Shown one piece after another: positions 16,783 through 25,036 of a DNA stretch of 28,817 nt. The notes below the pieces were generated by a model. The model was not told where the DNA came from, searched no databases, and worked only from the letters and a program-made list of their open reading frames with translations. Source of the DNA: Verrucomicrobiota bacterium (lineage in GTDB: Bacteria; Verrucomicrobiota; Verrucomicrobiia; Verrucomicrobiales; Verrucomicrobiaceae); the NCBI GenBank assembly GCA_021413535.1, contig JAIOQF010000044.1, positions 1 to 28,817 on the forward strand, in the 5' to 3' direction. Position 1 is the stretch's first letter, and each line of letters begins with the position of its first letter. The position numbers were made by a program, and so were the translations under genes.

Positions 16783-17954
16783 GCGTTGGAGTTCAGGCAG
16801 GCCCGGAGGGAAACTGATTTTTCTGCGCTGCGGAGATGCAGCAGGCTGTCGCGCGTGCGTCGAATGAGCTGCGGCATGGAAAAATTTTCCACGATGCGTG
16901 AACGCGCGCGTGATTTGAGTTCTGCCATCGTGGCGGCATCGGCTACCATGAGGCGGTCCATGGCTGCGGCCAGAGCTGCGGATTGCGACGGAGGAACGGA
17001 GAGTCCGGTGTCTGCGACAATTTGAACGGAGTCGCCGACATTAGTGATTACGCAAGGCACGCCGCAGGCCATGGCTTCCGCGACGACGTTGGAGAATCCT
17101 TCGCCGAAGGAAGAAGATGAGACCAGGGCATCGAACGCATTGTAGACTGCCGTCATGTTTGGGCGCGACTGGAGCCAGCTGATTTTTTCAGTAATGTTCA
17201 GCTCGGCAGCGAGCTGTTTTATTTCTGCAGCATAGTTTTCATCACCACCGCCGACGCAGACGAGGTGTGCAGAGGAATGCTCCCGGGCAACAATCGCAAA
17301 GGCGCGAAGCAACGTGGCGTGATCCTTCATGGCATTGAGGCGACCAACATGGCCGAACAGGAAGCTATCATTCGCGATCTGCCATTCTTTGCGGAGCCGG
17401 GAACCGGCGCTGCTGTCCGGTGCGAAGAGATCCACGTTGATGCCGTTGGGAATGACGCTGAGTTTTTCAGCGGGAAATCCTTGGGAGATATAATAGGCAC
17501 GACCCGCTTCAGAGTTGGCGATGATGCGGTCTGCAAAATGAGAGAGCAGGCAGCTCAAGCGGAAACTAAGCCGGCCGAGAAGACCCCAGAGATGGGAGTC
17601 GGACTGTGAATCGCGCAGTCCCCAGACGATGTGCACGCTGCGGAGGAAAGGCTGCAACAACACGCTCATCACGTTCGATTCCGTGAGGTAGCTGTGGAGG
17701 ATGTGAGGATTTTCCGCGCGCGCGGCACGCACCAGGCGGATGAAGAAACCGATCAGATCCCAGCGGCTTTTCTTGCCGACGCAGAGAGTTTTGATTCCTG
17801 CGGCGCGCAGTTCTTCTTCGAGCGGGCCGGTATAATAATGCAGGATGCTGATGGCAAACTCATCACTGGGCAGCCCGGTCGCGAGCGCGACGAGCTGGCG
17901 CTGGGCTCCGCCGTAGCCCAGATCGCGGATGAGGAATGTGAGGCGGGTGCGCAT
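16779..17954 (-). CDS. Glycosyltransferase family 4 (GT-B fold)
   Basis: 391 aa. Cytoplasmic sugar transfer in EPS unit assembly. The Gly-rich loop is DLGYGGAQRQLVALA (11-25), with GAQ in place of the commoner GAE. The acceptor domain reads SYLTESNVMSVLL, and the donor domain has GHVGRLNAMKDH (201-212) and the E-x7-E pair E275 and E283 (GEGFSNVVAEAMACG). It is complete. It follows the polymerase gene by 14 bp and is translationally coupled by ATGA to the next GT4. Its close relation to that neighbour suggests an old tandem duplication. Confidence 0.88.
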   Translation of the reverse strand: MRTRLTFLIRDLGYGGAQRQLVALATGLPSDEFAISILHYYTGPLEEELRAAGIKTLCVGKKSRWDLIGFFIRLVRAARAENPHILHSYLTESNVMSVLLQPFLRSVHIVWGLRDSQSDSHLWGLLGRLSFRLSCLLSHFADRIIANSEAGRAYYISQGFPAEKLSVIPNGINVDLFAPDSSAGSRLRKEWQIANDSFLFGHVGRLNAMKDHATLLRAFAIVAREHSSAHLVCVGGGDENYAAEIKQLAAELNITEKISWLQSRPNMTAVYNAFDALVSSSSFGEGFSNVVAEAMACGVPCVITNVGDSVQIVADTGLSVPPSQSAALAAAMDRLMVADAATMAELKSRARSRIVENFSMPQLIRRTRDSLLHLRSAEKSVSLRACLNSNA

Positions 17955-17968
17955 GGTTGACTGCGGAT

Positions 17969-19133
17969 TCAGTGTGAAGCCGAGGGAAGAGAGGTGTTCG
18001 GATTTGGCAGATTCAGCCGGGTCGCTGCCAGCAGGCGGAACACGATGCGCCTGGGGAAAAGAAGATGGCAGGCCACGGAGATGGCGAACCAGTAGACCGG
18101 TGTCTCGACCAGCACCTGGCTGCAGGGGATAAAGAGCAGAACCGGGATCAGACAGAAAAAGGCGCGGAAGCGCTGACGTATGGAAACAATGACGAGCGAC
18201 ATGATGGCGCCGACAAAAAGCAACATGCCAAAAATTCCGAGGTCGAGCCAGACGGAGACAATCTGATTATGCGGCTGCCATTGGTTGGAGCCCGCCCCGG
18301 TGCCGTAGCCGAAGATGATGGCTTCGCTGACGGCCTCCCAGCCGTCTTGCAGATCTTTGGCGCGCTCGGGGGATTTAATTTTTTCAAAGTCGAGATCGTA
18401 GATCGCCTGCAAGCGGCTTCCGACATCATCATTGGAGATGATGCCGCTGCGGGAGGTCTGCGACAGCATGGTCAAACCTGCGCCAGCGAGAGGGATGGAG
18501 ACGGCGGCGATGATGAGCAATCCACGAGCGCGTTCGCGAAAGTGAATGGCGACGTAGGGCAGCACCATCACGGCGAAGACAGCCATGCCGCTGCGGCTGA
18601 GGGTGACGGCGATCCCGACGGTGGCGATGCCAGCGACGATCATATTCCACCAGAAATTAGGATTCAAAGTGAACAAGACACCGAGGAGAAGGCAGATGAT
18701 GATCGGCGAGTGATTGGGATCTTCCAAGTAGCCGGACATGCGTCCTGGGATGCGAGTGAAGCTGCCGTAGCCCAGCCATTCGTAAAGATTGGCGGCGACG
18801 CAGCCGAGGATGATGGCGGTGGCCAGCCAGCGGGTGGCTTCCATGCCGCGCTCTGTCGAAGGGATCAGGATGAACAAGAGCGTGACGATAAAATTCGACA
18901 GCATGATCATGACATAAAAAGAATGCGTGCCGAGGGCGGTCACGGAGAAGCGCTCCAGTGCTGCGGCGTCAAAGACACGAACCAGCAGGAAGACGGCCGG
19001 CAGCAGCGCAGGCCAGCAGATTGAGGGCCGGTTGCAGGCGATGAGAATCGACGAGGATTAGCAATCGCGAAAGAAAAGTCCGGCGGGGCGGAGTCACGCT
19101 GTCGAAACCAGATGCTGTTGGACGGGCGATCAT
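17969..19133 (-). pseudogene. O-antigen polymerase/ligase-like membrane protein (Wzy/WaaL type), frameshifted
   Basis: The gene begins at the ATG at 19131-19133, which overlaps the flippase stop as ATGA. The first 40 or so residues (starting MIARPTASGFDSVTPPRR) are in that frame. The rest, to the stop at 17969, is one frame away. Skipping one base near 19036-19040 joins them smoothly as ALNLLA/LLPAVFLLVRVFD, which makes a good TM1, giving about 388 aa. Without repair, translation could only restart at a GTG at 18943 and give 324 aa without TM1. About eleven hydrophobic segments follow, with the family-like GRMSGYLEDPNHSPI loop and LSRSGMAVF. A large hydrophilic stretch before GYGTGAGSNQWQPHNQIVSVW (described, not complete) fits the periplasmic loop of Wzy/WaaL proteins. 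It would polymerise flipped repeat units. A sequencing or assembly error is as likely as real decay. Confidence 0.72.
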
Positions 19134-20560
19134 GGCTTCACCTCCTGACGGCTGCGCTGCCGAATGCGCATGAGGGTATAAACATAGATGGCAACAGCGG
19201 CGCAGAGATGAACAATGACCGTGGAAAGCGCGATGCCCGCCACGCCGAACGAGCCCATGAGCAGTGCGTTGAACAAGACATTGATGGTCAGTGAGAACGC
19301 GGCCATGCCGAGCATGAATCGCGATGCCTGCATGGAAACTGCCAGCCGCGAGGCCAGGCTGCTGACGATATAAAATGGGACTTGGAAAATACTGAACCGC
19401 AGCACCCAGGCCACGCGCTCGGTGTTCTCTGCAGTGAAGGCCCCGCGCTCGAAGAGCAGCCGCACGATGAGGGGTGCGAACCAGCACATGAGCAGCGTCA
19501 GGGGAATGATCACAATGAGAATGACACCCGTCACCTGAAGGAAATGACGCCTCAGCACCTTCCACTCACATTTGGCCACTGAATCCGCGAAGTAGGGAAA
19601 CAGTGCGTCGCCCACCGGCACCGCGGTGAGCGCGAGAAGGATGCTGGTGATTTTTTCCGAATAGCCGAGCACGGCGACGCTGCCGGGCTGAAGCCAGGAA
19701 GCCATGATCTGATCAATGACCGGAGCGGTGCCAATGACGATTCCCGCGAGCAAGAATGGCAGCGTGTTACGAAGCACCTCGGCGCTGTCCGGCTCCCAGC
19801 GCCGGAAGCAACCAGTGGACCAGCCGCGACGCTGTGGCAGGGTGCGTTGCACGGCAAATGTGAGCAGCAGAAGTTGCAGCAGCACGCCGAGATTGGTGGC
19901 ATGAACCAAAACTTCAATCGACGCTGTGCTCCCGCTGGTGATCAAGGCGCAGATGATCACCGCTGGTGCAGCGGCAGGAGTGACGGACGCCAGAACAAAT
20001 CTTTTCTGCGCCCGGAGCCACGCTGACAAGTGAAAGATCAGGCCCGAACCGATGAAAAACGGCATCATGTTGCGCAGCATCCACGCGGCATGCGTCTGCT
20101 TCTCCGGCGTGAAACCCCGGCTCATGAAATGCAGGAGCGGCTCCGCTGTTATCGCCAGGAGTCCACCGACGAGCACGAGTATTACCACATTGCATAAGGC
20201 CATTTGCATGCCGAGCCGATGAGCGCTTTCGCGTCCCTGCTGATGGAACAAGCGGGAGAAGACGGGAAGGAATGAGTCCGGCATGCCGCCGCCGAGCATG
20301 GCGGAGAGGAAGGACAGCAGCGTGAACGAAAGCACAAACGCATCCAGTTCGTCCGCGATGCCGAAGTGATCTGCGACCGCAGCCTCCTTGAAAAACGAAA
20401 CCGTCTTAGCCACGAGCGTCAGAGACGCCACAGTCATGAAACCCTGAAACATCCGAACCAGCACTCCGCCCGCCGCGAATTCCCGCAGCAGCCCCAACCA
20501 GCGTGCGGCGGGAGGCTTCTCACTGAGGGCCGCAGTGGCGGGTAGTTTTTGGATCGACAT
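19130..20560 (-). CDS. MurJ/MVIN-type (Wzx-like) lipid-linked oligosaccharide flippase
   Basis: About 476 aa from the ATG at 20560; a longer reading to 20647 adds 29 polar residues that run into the AT-rich promoter, so the shorter form is preferred. It flips lipid-linked repeat units across the inner membrane. Roughly 13-14 hydrophobic segments are spread over the whole length. The N-terminal half has the MVIN-family pattern: ADELDAFVLSFTL, then LGGGMPDSFLPVFSRLFHQQG, comparable to the MurJ segment around ADAFFVAFRLPN and AFVPVLSEY. A peptidoglycan flippase MurJ is the main alternative, but placement between the initiating transferase and the polymerase favours an EPS role. It starts the unit that runs through the polymerase, GT4, GT4 and asparagine-synthase-like genes. 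Confidence 0.83.
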   Translation of the reverse strand: MSIQKLPATAALSEKPPAARWLGLLREFAAGGVLVRMFQGFMTVASLTLVAKTVSFFKEAAVADHFGIADELDAFVLSFTLLSFLSAMLGGGMPDSFLPVFSRLFHQQGRESAHRLGMQMALCNVVILVLVGGLLAITAEPLLHFMSRGFTPEKQTHAAWMLRNMMPFFIGSGLIFHLSAWLRAQKRFVLASVTPAAAPAVIICALITSGSTASIEVLVHATNLGVLLQLLLLTFAVQRTLPQRRGWSTGCFRRWEPDSAEVLRNTLPFLLAGIVIGTAPVIDQIMASWLQPGSVAVLGYSEKITSILLALTAVPVGDALFPYFADSVAKCEWKVLRRHFLQVTGVILIVIIPLTLLMCWFAPLIVRLLFERGAFTAENTERVAWVLRFSIFQVPFYIVSSLASRLAVSMQASRFMLGMAAFSLTINVLFNALLMGSFGVAGIALSTVIVHLCAAVAIYVYTLMRIRQRSRQEVKP

Positions 20561-20768
20561 TTTGAGAAAAAATGGTGTGCGATTGGCAGTTCGGGTCTTG
20601 GTTGAAAATTGAATGGATGGAGAAAATATGGGTCTGGCAGATAGCAAAATGGCAATTGACCCACTTTACGATATTGTAAATTACCATAAATATAATTGAT
20701 TTCAATGCTTTCAATGTATATATTTCATTTCCAATATAATTAATATATTTTATTGAAATTTTTAGTGT
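20561..20768. promoter_or_regulatory. AT-rich divergent promoter region
   Basis: 208 bp between the flippase gene (-) and the GT4 gene (+). Bases 20641-20760 are about 21% GC by hand count. A TATAAT hexamer lies at 20691-20696 on the plus strand, about 70 bp before the GT4 start, but no good -35 box is spaced from it. TTGACC at 20656-20661 is the best -35-like hexamer but is about 29 bp away from it. Both genes probably start transcription here. Confidence 0.45.
20700..20716 (+). promoter_or_regulatory. Tandem TTTCAATG direct repeat, candidate regulator site
   Basis: TTTCAATG at 20700-20707 and again at 20709-20716, one base apart, with the reverse complement of its first seven bases (ATTGAAA) at 20752-20758. 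Three related heptamers in the divergent promoter may be regulator-binding sites. Confidence 0.35.
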
Positions 20769-22073
20769 ATGAATTTGCTCGAGCATCCTTTGCCTGATAT
20801 TTATAACTCAGTCGGGGTGGGGCATGGTCTGCTGCGCACGGCGGAGGAGGCTGATTCGGGAAATGCCGACATGCTGAATGGCCGATCTTTGTCATTGGAA
20901 AGTGACTTGAATTCAGCCAGCAACGGAACGCGATCCTTGCGAAGTATGCTCGTCACTGAGCCGGGGGTGGATGGTGTGTTTCGTCATGTTGAGGCTCTGG
21001 CGCAGTATCTCATGGCGCAGGGGCATCGGGTGGATCTGGCGTATTCCGCAGTGCGCGGATCGGATCGATTGACGAAATTAGTCGCTCAAGCCGCGGCCGT
21101 AGGAGGGCGGGTCATGAATCTTGCGGTGAGCAATGTTCCCGGCCCTCGCGATCTGCCCGCATTGTTTAGACTTCGCCGGCTCGTGGCCGAGGCGGCTCCA
21201 GATGTCATCCACGCTCATAGTTCCAAAGCGGGGGCCTTGGTCCGGGCGCTGCGGGCGCTGGGGGTGCGACAACCTTTGTATTACACGCCACATGCCTACT
21301 ATGGCATGTGTGCGCCGTCTGGTTTGAAGGCGCGAATCTTTGGCGGCATCGAGCGCGTGCTTGGCAGGGTGGGCACGACTTTCAATCTTTCTGGCTGTGA
21401 ACTCGCTTATGCTGAACGCACGCTCCATGTGCCGCGGAAGCAATTGCGTTTGATTCCGAATCCGGTGGACACTCGTCGATTTGTGCCCGCGTCGTCAGAA
21501 GAAAAGTTGCGTTTGCGCCAAGAACTGGGTCTGCCGGACGATGCGTTGCTGCTGGGTTGTGTCGGCAGACTCGCGTTTCAGAAAGATCCGCTTACGCTGT
21601 ATCGCAGTCTGGCAGTTGCGATGAGGCAGGTGAAAAACTTGTGGCTCTATCATTTGGGCACGGGTGAACTTGCTGATGACTGTGCCAGGCTGGCCGCTGA
21701 ACTTGGTGTGAAGGATCGGATTATTCGCCGAGATTATTTGAGCGATCCGTTGCCTTTTTATCAGGCGATCGATGCGGCGATTCTCCCATCACGTTATGAG
21801 GGGCTGTCATTTGCGGTGCTGGAAGCGATGGCCTGTGATCTTCCTGTGATAGTTAGCGAGGCGCTGGGGAACCTTGATTTCCTGAATCTAGGATTGTCAC
21901 ATTGCTGGTCGGCTCCGAAGGAGAATCCTGAACTGATGGGCCAGGCTATTATGAAATGGGCGACCGGGCAGCCTCGTCCATCGAATCATCGGGTGACGGC
22001 GGAGCATCGCTTCAGCCAGGAAACATGCTTTGGGGCCGTGGTCGCCGAGTATCAAAGTCAGGTGCGGCGCTAA
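20769..22073 (+). CDS. Glycosyltransferase family 4 (GT-B fold)
   Basis: 434 aa from the ATG at 20769. Homologous sequence appears to begin at about residue 60 (MLVTEPGVDGVFRHVE), so an internal ATG at 20946 is an alternative start. The 59-residue leader is polar and has no recognisable domain. It transfers a sugar to the lipid-linked EPS unit. Motifs: VIHAHSSKAGALVRALRALG (147-166), YYTPHAYYG (171-179), LIPNPVDTRRFVP (228-240), CVGRLAFQKDP (264-274) and the E-x7-E pair E344 and E352 (EGLSFAVLEAMAC). It is complete and lies on the opposite strand to most of the locus. It converges with the initiating-transferase gene. Confidence 0.87.
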   Translation: MNLLEHPLPDIYNSVGVGHGLLRTAEEADSGNADMLNGRSLSLESDLNSASNGTRSLRSMLVTEPGVDGVFRHVEALAQYLMAQGHRVDLAYSAVRGSDRLTKLVAQAAAVGGRVMNLAVSNVPGPRDLPALFRLRRLVAEAAPDVIHAHSSKAGALVRALRALGVRQPLYYTPHAYYGMCAPSGLKARIFGGIERVLGRVGTTFNLSGCELAYAERTLHVPRKQLRLIPNPVDTRRFVPASSEEKLRLRQELGLPDDALLLGCVGRLAFQKDPLTLYRSLAVAMRQVKNLWLYHLGTGELADDCARLAAELGVKDRIIRRDYLSDPLPFYQAIDAAILPSRYEGLSFAVLEAMACDLPVIVSEALGNLDFLNLGLSHCWSAPKENPELMGQAIMKWATGQPRPSNHRVTAEHRFSQETCFGAVVAEYQSQVRR

Positions 22074-22131
22074 TCTTGGATGCGGGATTCGCAAGTTCCA
22101 TCTCTGGATTTAAGCTGATCGGCTGCGATTA

Positions 22132-23678
22132 TCAGCAAGCATTCTGGCGCTTGAAGAACGTCATGGCCATGATCTGCATGTCGAGCAGCATGTTCCAGTT
22201 CTCCAGATACCAGAGGTCGCACTTGATGCGCTCGGTCAGGTCGGTGTCGCCGCGCAGGCCTTTGATTTGTGCCCAGCCGGTGATGCCCGGTTTGGCGTTG
22301 TGACGCGCATTGTAGTGCGGGATGTTGTGCTTGAAATCTTTGATCAACTCCGGGCGCTCGGGACGTGGGCCAACCAGGCTCATCTCGCCCTTGAGCACGT
22401 TCCAGAACTGGGGGACTTCATCGATGTTCCATTTGCGCATGAAGGAACCGACGCGAAGGCGGCGTGCGTCTTCCTTCGTTTCATGGAGCGGATCTTGAGG
22501 ATGTCGAACGAGCGTCCGTTCACTCCAGTGCGGCGCTGGCGGTAGAAGATCGCGCCGGGCGATTCCAAATAAACCAGTGCGCCGAAGAGGGCCATGATCG
22601 GAGCTGAAATGATCAGTCCGAAAATCGCACCTACGATGTCGATGCCGCGCTTGAGCAGAACGTTGAAAGTGTTGTCGAGCGGCAGGCGGTCCACGCCGAG
22701 GATGGGGGTGCCGGCCAGGGTTTCCAGATGCAGTCCGCTCTGAAAAATGCGGAAGCATGAGGGGATCATCTTGAAGGAAATCATTTCGCGCTCGCAAAGA
22801 TTCGCCAGTTCCATGAGTTGTTCGCGCGAGGTGCCGAGGTCCGCAGTCACGACCATCTCCACACGATGCTCGGCCATGATGGACTCCATTTTTGTGATGT
22901 CACCGAGGCAAGGCACATCCGGTGCGAGCAGCGTGTTGATTTCGTCACCCGTCTTGATATAACCGAGCACCTGAATGGCTGAAACGGGGTCGCCAGCGAA
23001 GGAGCGGCAGAAGCGCGCAGCATCATCCGTCCAGCCCACCACGACCATGCGCTGCTGCAAGGTTGCAAGAATGCGAGGGCGCTGGAGGATGGATTCAAAC
23101 AAACTGCGCCAGGCGAGGAGCAGCACAATGGTGCAAGCGCCGTAGAGCGCGGTGTAGATGCGGGAGATTGCTGGCTCGAACTTCAGGAGCAGCACCACCG
23201 CGAGGAAAACCAGCGTCCAGATGGCGGTGGCTTGCACGATATGGGACTTGATCCAGCGTGAGCGAAGCAGAACTGAGCGATGATAGATGCCATGCCAGGC
23301 CAGCATCGCCACCAGTGAGACACTGCCCAGAACGATGTAGCCGGCATATTGCTGGAGCGTCAGTTCGGACACAACGCCGATATCATGCAGGCTGGTCTGA
23401 AAGCGGAGCCAGAACGCGATGAGCCCCGAAGCCAGCGCCACCACGGCATCTCCCAGAATTGAAAGGATCACCCAAATATGAGAGGCAGATTTAACAGAGG
23501 ACTGAGCTGCCTGGAGCTGTGGTGCTGGAGCGGTCTCAGTGGTCGAGAAAGTTGCCGCCGCAGGAGAAAAGCTCTGCCACTGAGCGAAAGAGGGCGCTTG
23601 AATCTGGGAAGAATAGCGCAAACTCGCCCCGCCGTGAGGCTGGGAGGCTGAAGCTTGTCTTTCCAGAAAGTCCTGCAT
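22132..23678 (-). pseudogene. Undecaprenyl-phosphate glycosylphosphotransferase (WbaP/WcaJ type), frameshifted with small internal loss
   Basis: It would start EPS synthesis by moving a sugar-1-phosphate onto undecaprenyl phosphate. The ATG at 23678 is preferred over a TTG at 23714. The N-terminal half has about four or five hydrophobic segments and a CoA-binding-like/Rossmann domain (VVVGWTDDAARFCRSFAG). The bacterial sugar transferase domain begins KRGIDIVGAIFG and reads FDILKIRSMK, after which the frame runs to a stop near 22380. The remainder lies in the other frame: TKEDARRLRVGSFMRKW, NIDEVPQFWNVLKGEMS, LVGPRPERPE and HNAKPGITGWAQ, to the stop at 22132. Between RSM and RRLRVG the family usually has an AE..G..W-type stretch that is missing here, some ten residues. 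Break region is about 22455-22480. As read, the catalytic domain is split, so either the locus has lost its initiator or the assembly is wrong. Confidence 0.82.
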
Positions 23679-23790
23679 GTTCTGGAATTTTATCGGAATT
23701 GAGACGCATTGCAAGAATTATTATAACAAATGAGACTACTATTTTAACTATGATAACGAGATATTTAAGAGTCTATACTGTTTAAGGCAT
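23679..23790 (-). promoter_or_regulatory. AT-rich region upstream of the initiating transferase
   Basis: Bases 23701-23760 are about 30% GC by hand count, again much lower than the neighbouring coding DNA. It is the third AT-rich promoter-like island of the EPS locus and would drive the gene at 23678. No box can be assigned with confidence. Confidence 0.35.
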
Positions 23791-23796
23791 CGGAAG

Positions 23797-23888
23797 CACA
23801 GGAGGCGCAGTGCCTCTGGTCTGTGTGATTTCAGGTGCTCCAGCACCGGGAGCTCCGCACCAATGCTGAGTTGGTGATTCACTAGTGA
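23797..23888. repeat. Cluster of palindromes between divergent genes
   Basis: Four palindromic units in about 90 bp: CACAG-GAGGC-N5-GCCTC-N4-CTGTG (23797-23825), GGTGCT-CC-AGCACC (23834-23847), GGAGCTCC (23849-23856) and TCACTAGTGA (23879-23888). It lies in the 298-bp gap between the transferase gene (-) and the SMP-30 gene (+). It may be a degenerate intergenic repeat, a regulatory region or a structured RNA. Confidence 0.5.
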
Positions 23889-23976
23889 CTGTCGGACGAT
23901 ATCCAAGCTGTAAGCTTGTGCTATCCCCGTCCAGTCTCGCTTGCTCCACGCTGGTTATGCATTAACAAAAGCGCCC

Positions 23977-24837
23977 ATGACCATCTCAACTCCTGAACCC
24001 GTCGGCTCGCATATCTCACTTTGGGGCGAAGGCCCGCTCTGGCATCGCGATCGACTGCTTTATGTCGATATCGAAGGCCACAAAATACTTTCGTTCGATC
24101 CAGTAACGAATCAGGAGAAAATCTGGGACGTCGGCCAGCGTGTCGGCTGTGTGGTGGCACGGCAGGGTGGGGGGCTAGCTTGGGCGGGCGAACACGGATT
24201 TTCCTTTCTAGATGAAGCCACGGGCGTCAGCACTCCCATCGCCGATCCGGAGGCCGACATGCCCGGCAATCGTTTCAACGACGGCAAATGCGATCCCGCA
24301 GGTCGCTTCTGGGCGGGCACGATTCCGCTGACTCACCGCAGACCGGAGGCTGCACTCTATTGCATGGAGGCGGATCATTCCGTGTCGAAAAAGTTTTCAC
24401 CAGTTACTGTGTCCAACGGACTTGTCTGGACGCGCGACACTCGCACGCTGTTCTATATCGACTCGCCCAGGAAAAATGTGCTGGCATTTGACTTCGATGT
24501 GGCGACAGGCGCGATTAGCAACCAACGCATCGCTTTTGATCTCTCTGGATTCGTTGGCACCCCCGACGGCATGGCTATCGATGTAGGCGATCGTATTTGG
24601 ATCGCCTTTTGCCACGGCAGCTCCATTCGGGCGTTCGACACCCGCACTTGGAAATGCGAGGCGGAAATCGCCATGCCCTGTCGTGAAGTCACCGCCTGTG
24701 CCTTCGGTGGCCCGGCGTTGACTGATCTCTACATCACCACCGGCATTCCGAAGGACAACGTGGAGCCGCTGGCTGGAAGACTCTTCATCGCGCAACCCGG
24801 CGTGACCGGCGCGGCGTCTCATACTTTTGCTGGGTGA
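23977..24837 (+). CDS. SMP-30/gluconolactonase/regucalcin family lactonase
   Basis: 286 aa from the ATG at 23977; an upstream TTG at 23941 is less likely. Six-bladed beta-propeller that hydrolyses sugar lactones with a divalent metal. Visible features: GEGPLWH near the N-terminus with the metal Glu of the family, DMPGNRFNDGKCDPAGRFWAGT with the N-D-G-K loop, VSNGLVWT with the metal Asn, and FVGTPDGMAIDVGDRIWIA with the metal Asp. It is complete. Neighbours include a pentose-phosphate epimerase further downstream, which would fit sugar-acid or pentose catabolism, but the genes are not contiguous and this is only suggestive. Confidence 0.88.
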   Translation: MTISTPEPVGSHISLWGEGPLWHRDRLLYVDIEGHKILSFDPVTNQEKIWDVGQRVGCVVARQGGGLAWAGEHGFSFLDEATGVSTPIADPEADMPGNRFNDGKCDPAGRFWAGTIPLTHRRPEAALYCMEADHSVSKKFSPVTVSNGLVWTRDTRTLFYIDSPRKNVLAFDFDVATGAISNQRIAFDLSGFVGTPDGMAIDVGDRIWIAFCHGSSIRAFDTRTWKCEAEIAMPCREVTACAFGGPALTDLYITTGIPKDNVEPLAGRLFIAQPGVTGAASHTFAG

Positions 24838-24952
24838 CTGCTACGAAAACCTGGATGCTGGTAGCTGACGAGGTCAGGAGGCCTAAATGGATGTTGCTGG
24901 CGTTCCCTGCGGGGAAAAGTCAGAGTCTCCTCACGTCGTCTGCTACGAAAAC
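24838..24952. repeat. Imperfect inverted-repeat element with nested hairpin and flanking direct repeats
   Basis: Imperfect inverted repeat: arm 24861-24882 matches the reverse complement of 24925-24946 at about 18 of 22 positions (GTAGCxGACGA... against ...CTGCTAC). Inside it a perfect hairpin TTCCC-TGCG-GGGAA spans 24903-24916. A 13-bp direct repeat, CTGCTACGAAAAC, occurs at 24838-24850 and 24940-24952; the first copy looks like the tail of a second, truncated element. No gene fits the surrounding 199-bp gap between 24838 and 25036. Confidence 0.72.
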
Positions 24953-25036
24953 ATTGCTGGATAATCCAACGATTTCCATTAGTCATTGTCTCTCACATCT
25001 CAAAATCTCAACAGAAAACCTGAACCACACACGATC

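Noticed and set aside
18065..19024. Long plus-strand frame opposite the polymerase gene
   Set aside because: Composition is highly biased (Asp/Gly/Ala) and it mirrors a transmembrane protein on the other strand; no domain is visible.
22114..22136. GCTGAT/ATCAGC hairpin between the convergent GT4 and transferase genes as a terminator
   Set aside because: The 6-bp stem has a long loop, no T-tract, and overlaps the transferase stop codon.
24838..24952. Direct repeats suggesting a CRISPR array
   Set aside because: Only two copies of a 13-bp repeat with a single 89-bp spacer; no array structure and no cas genes.
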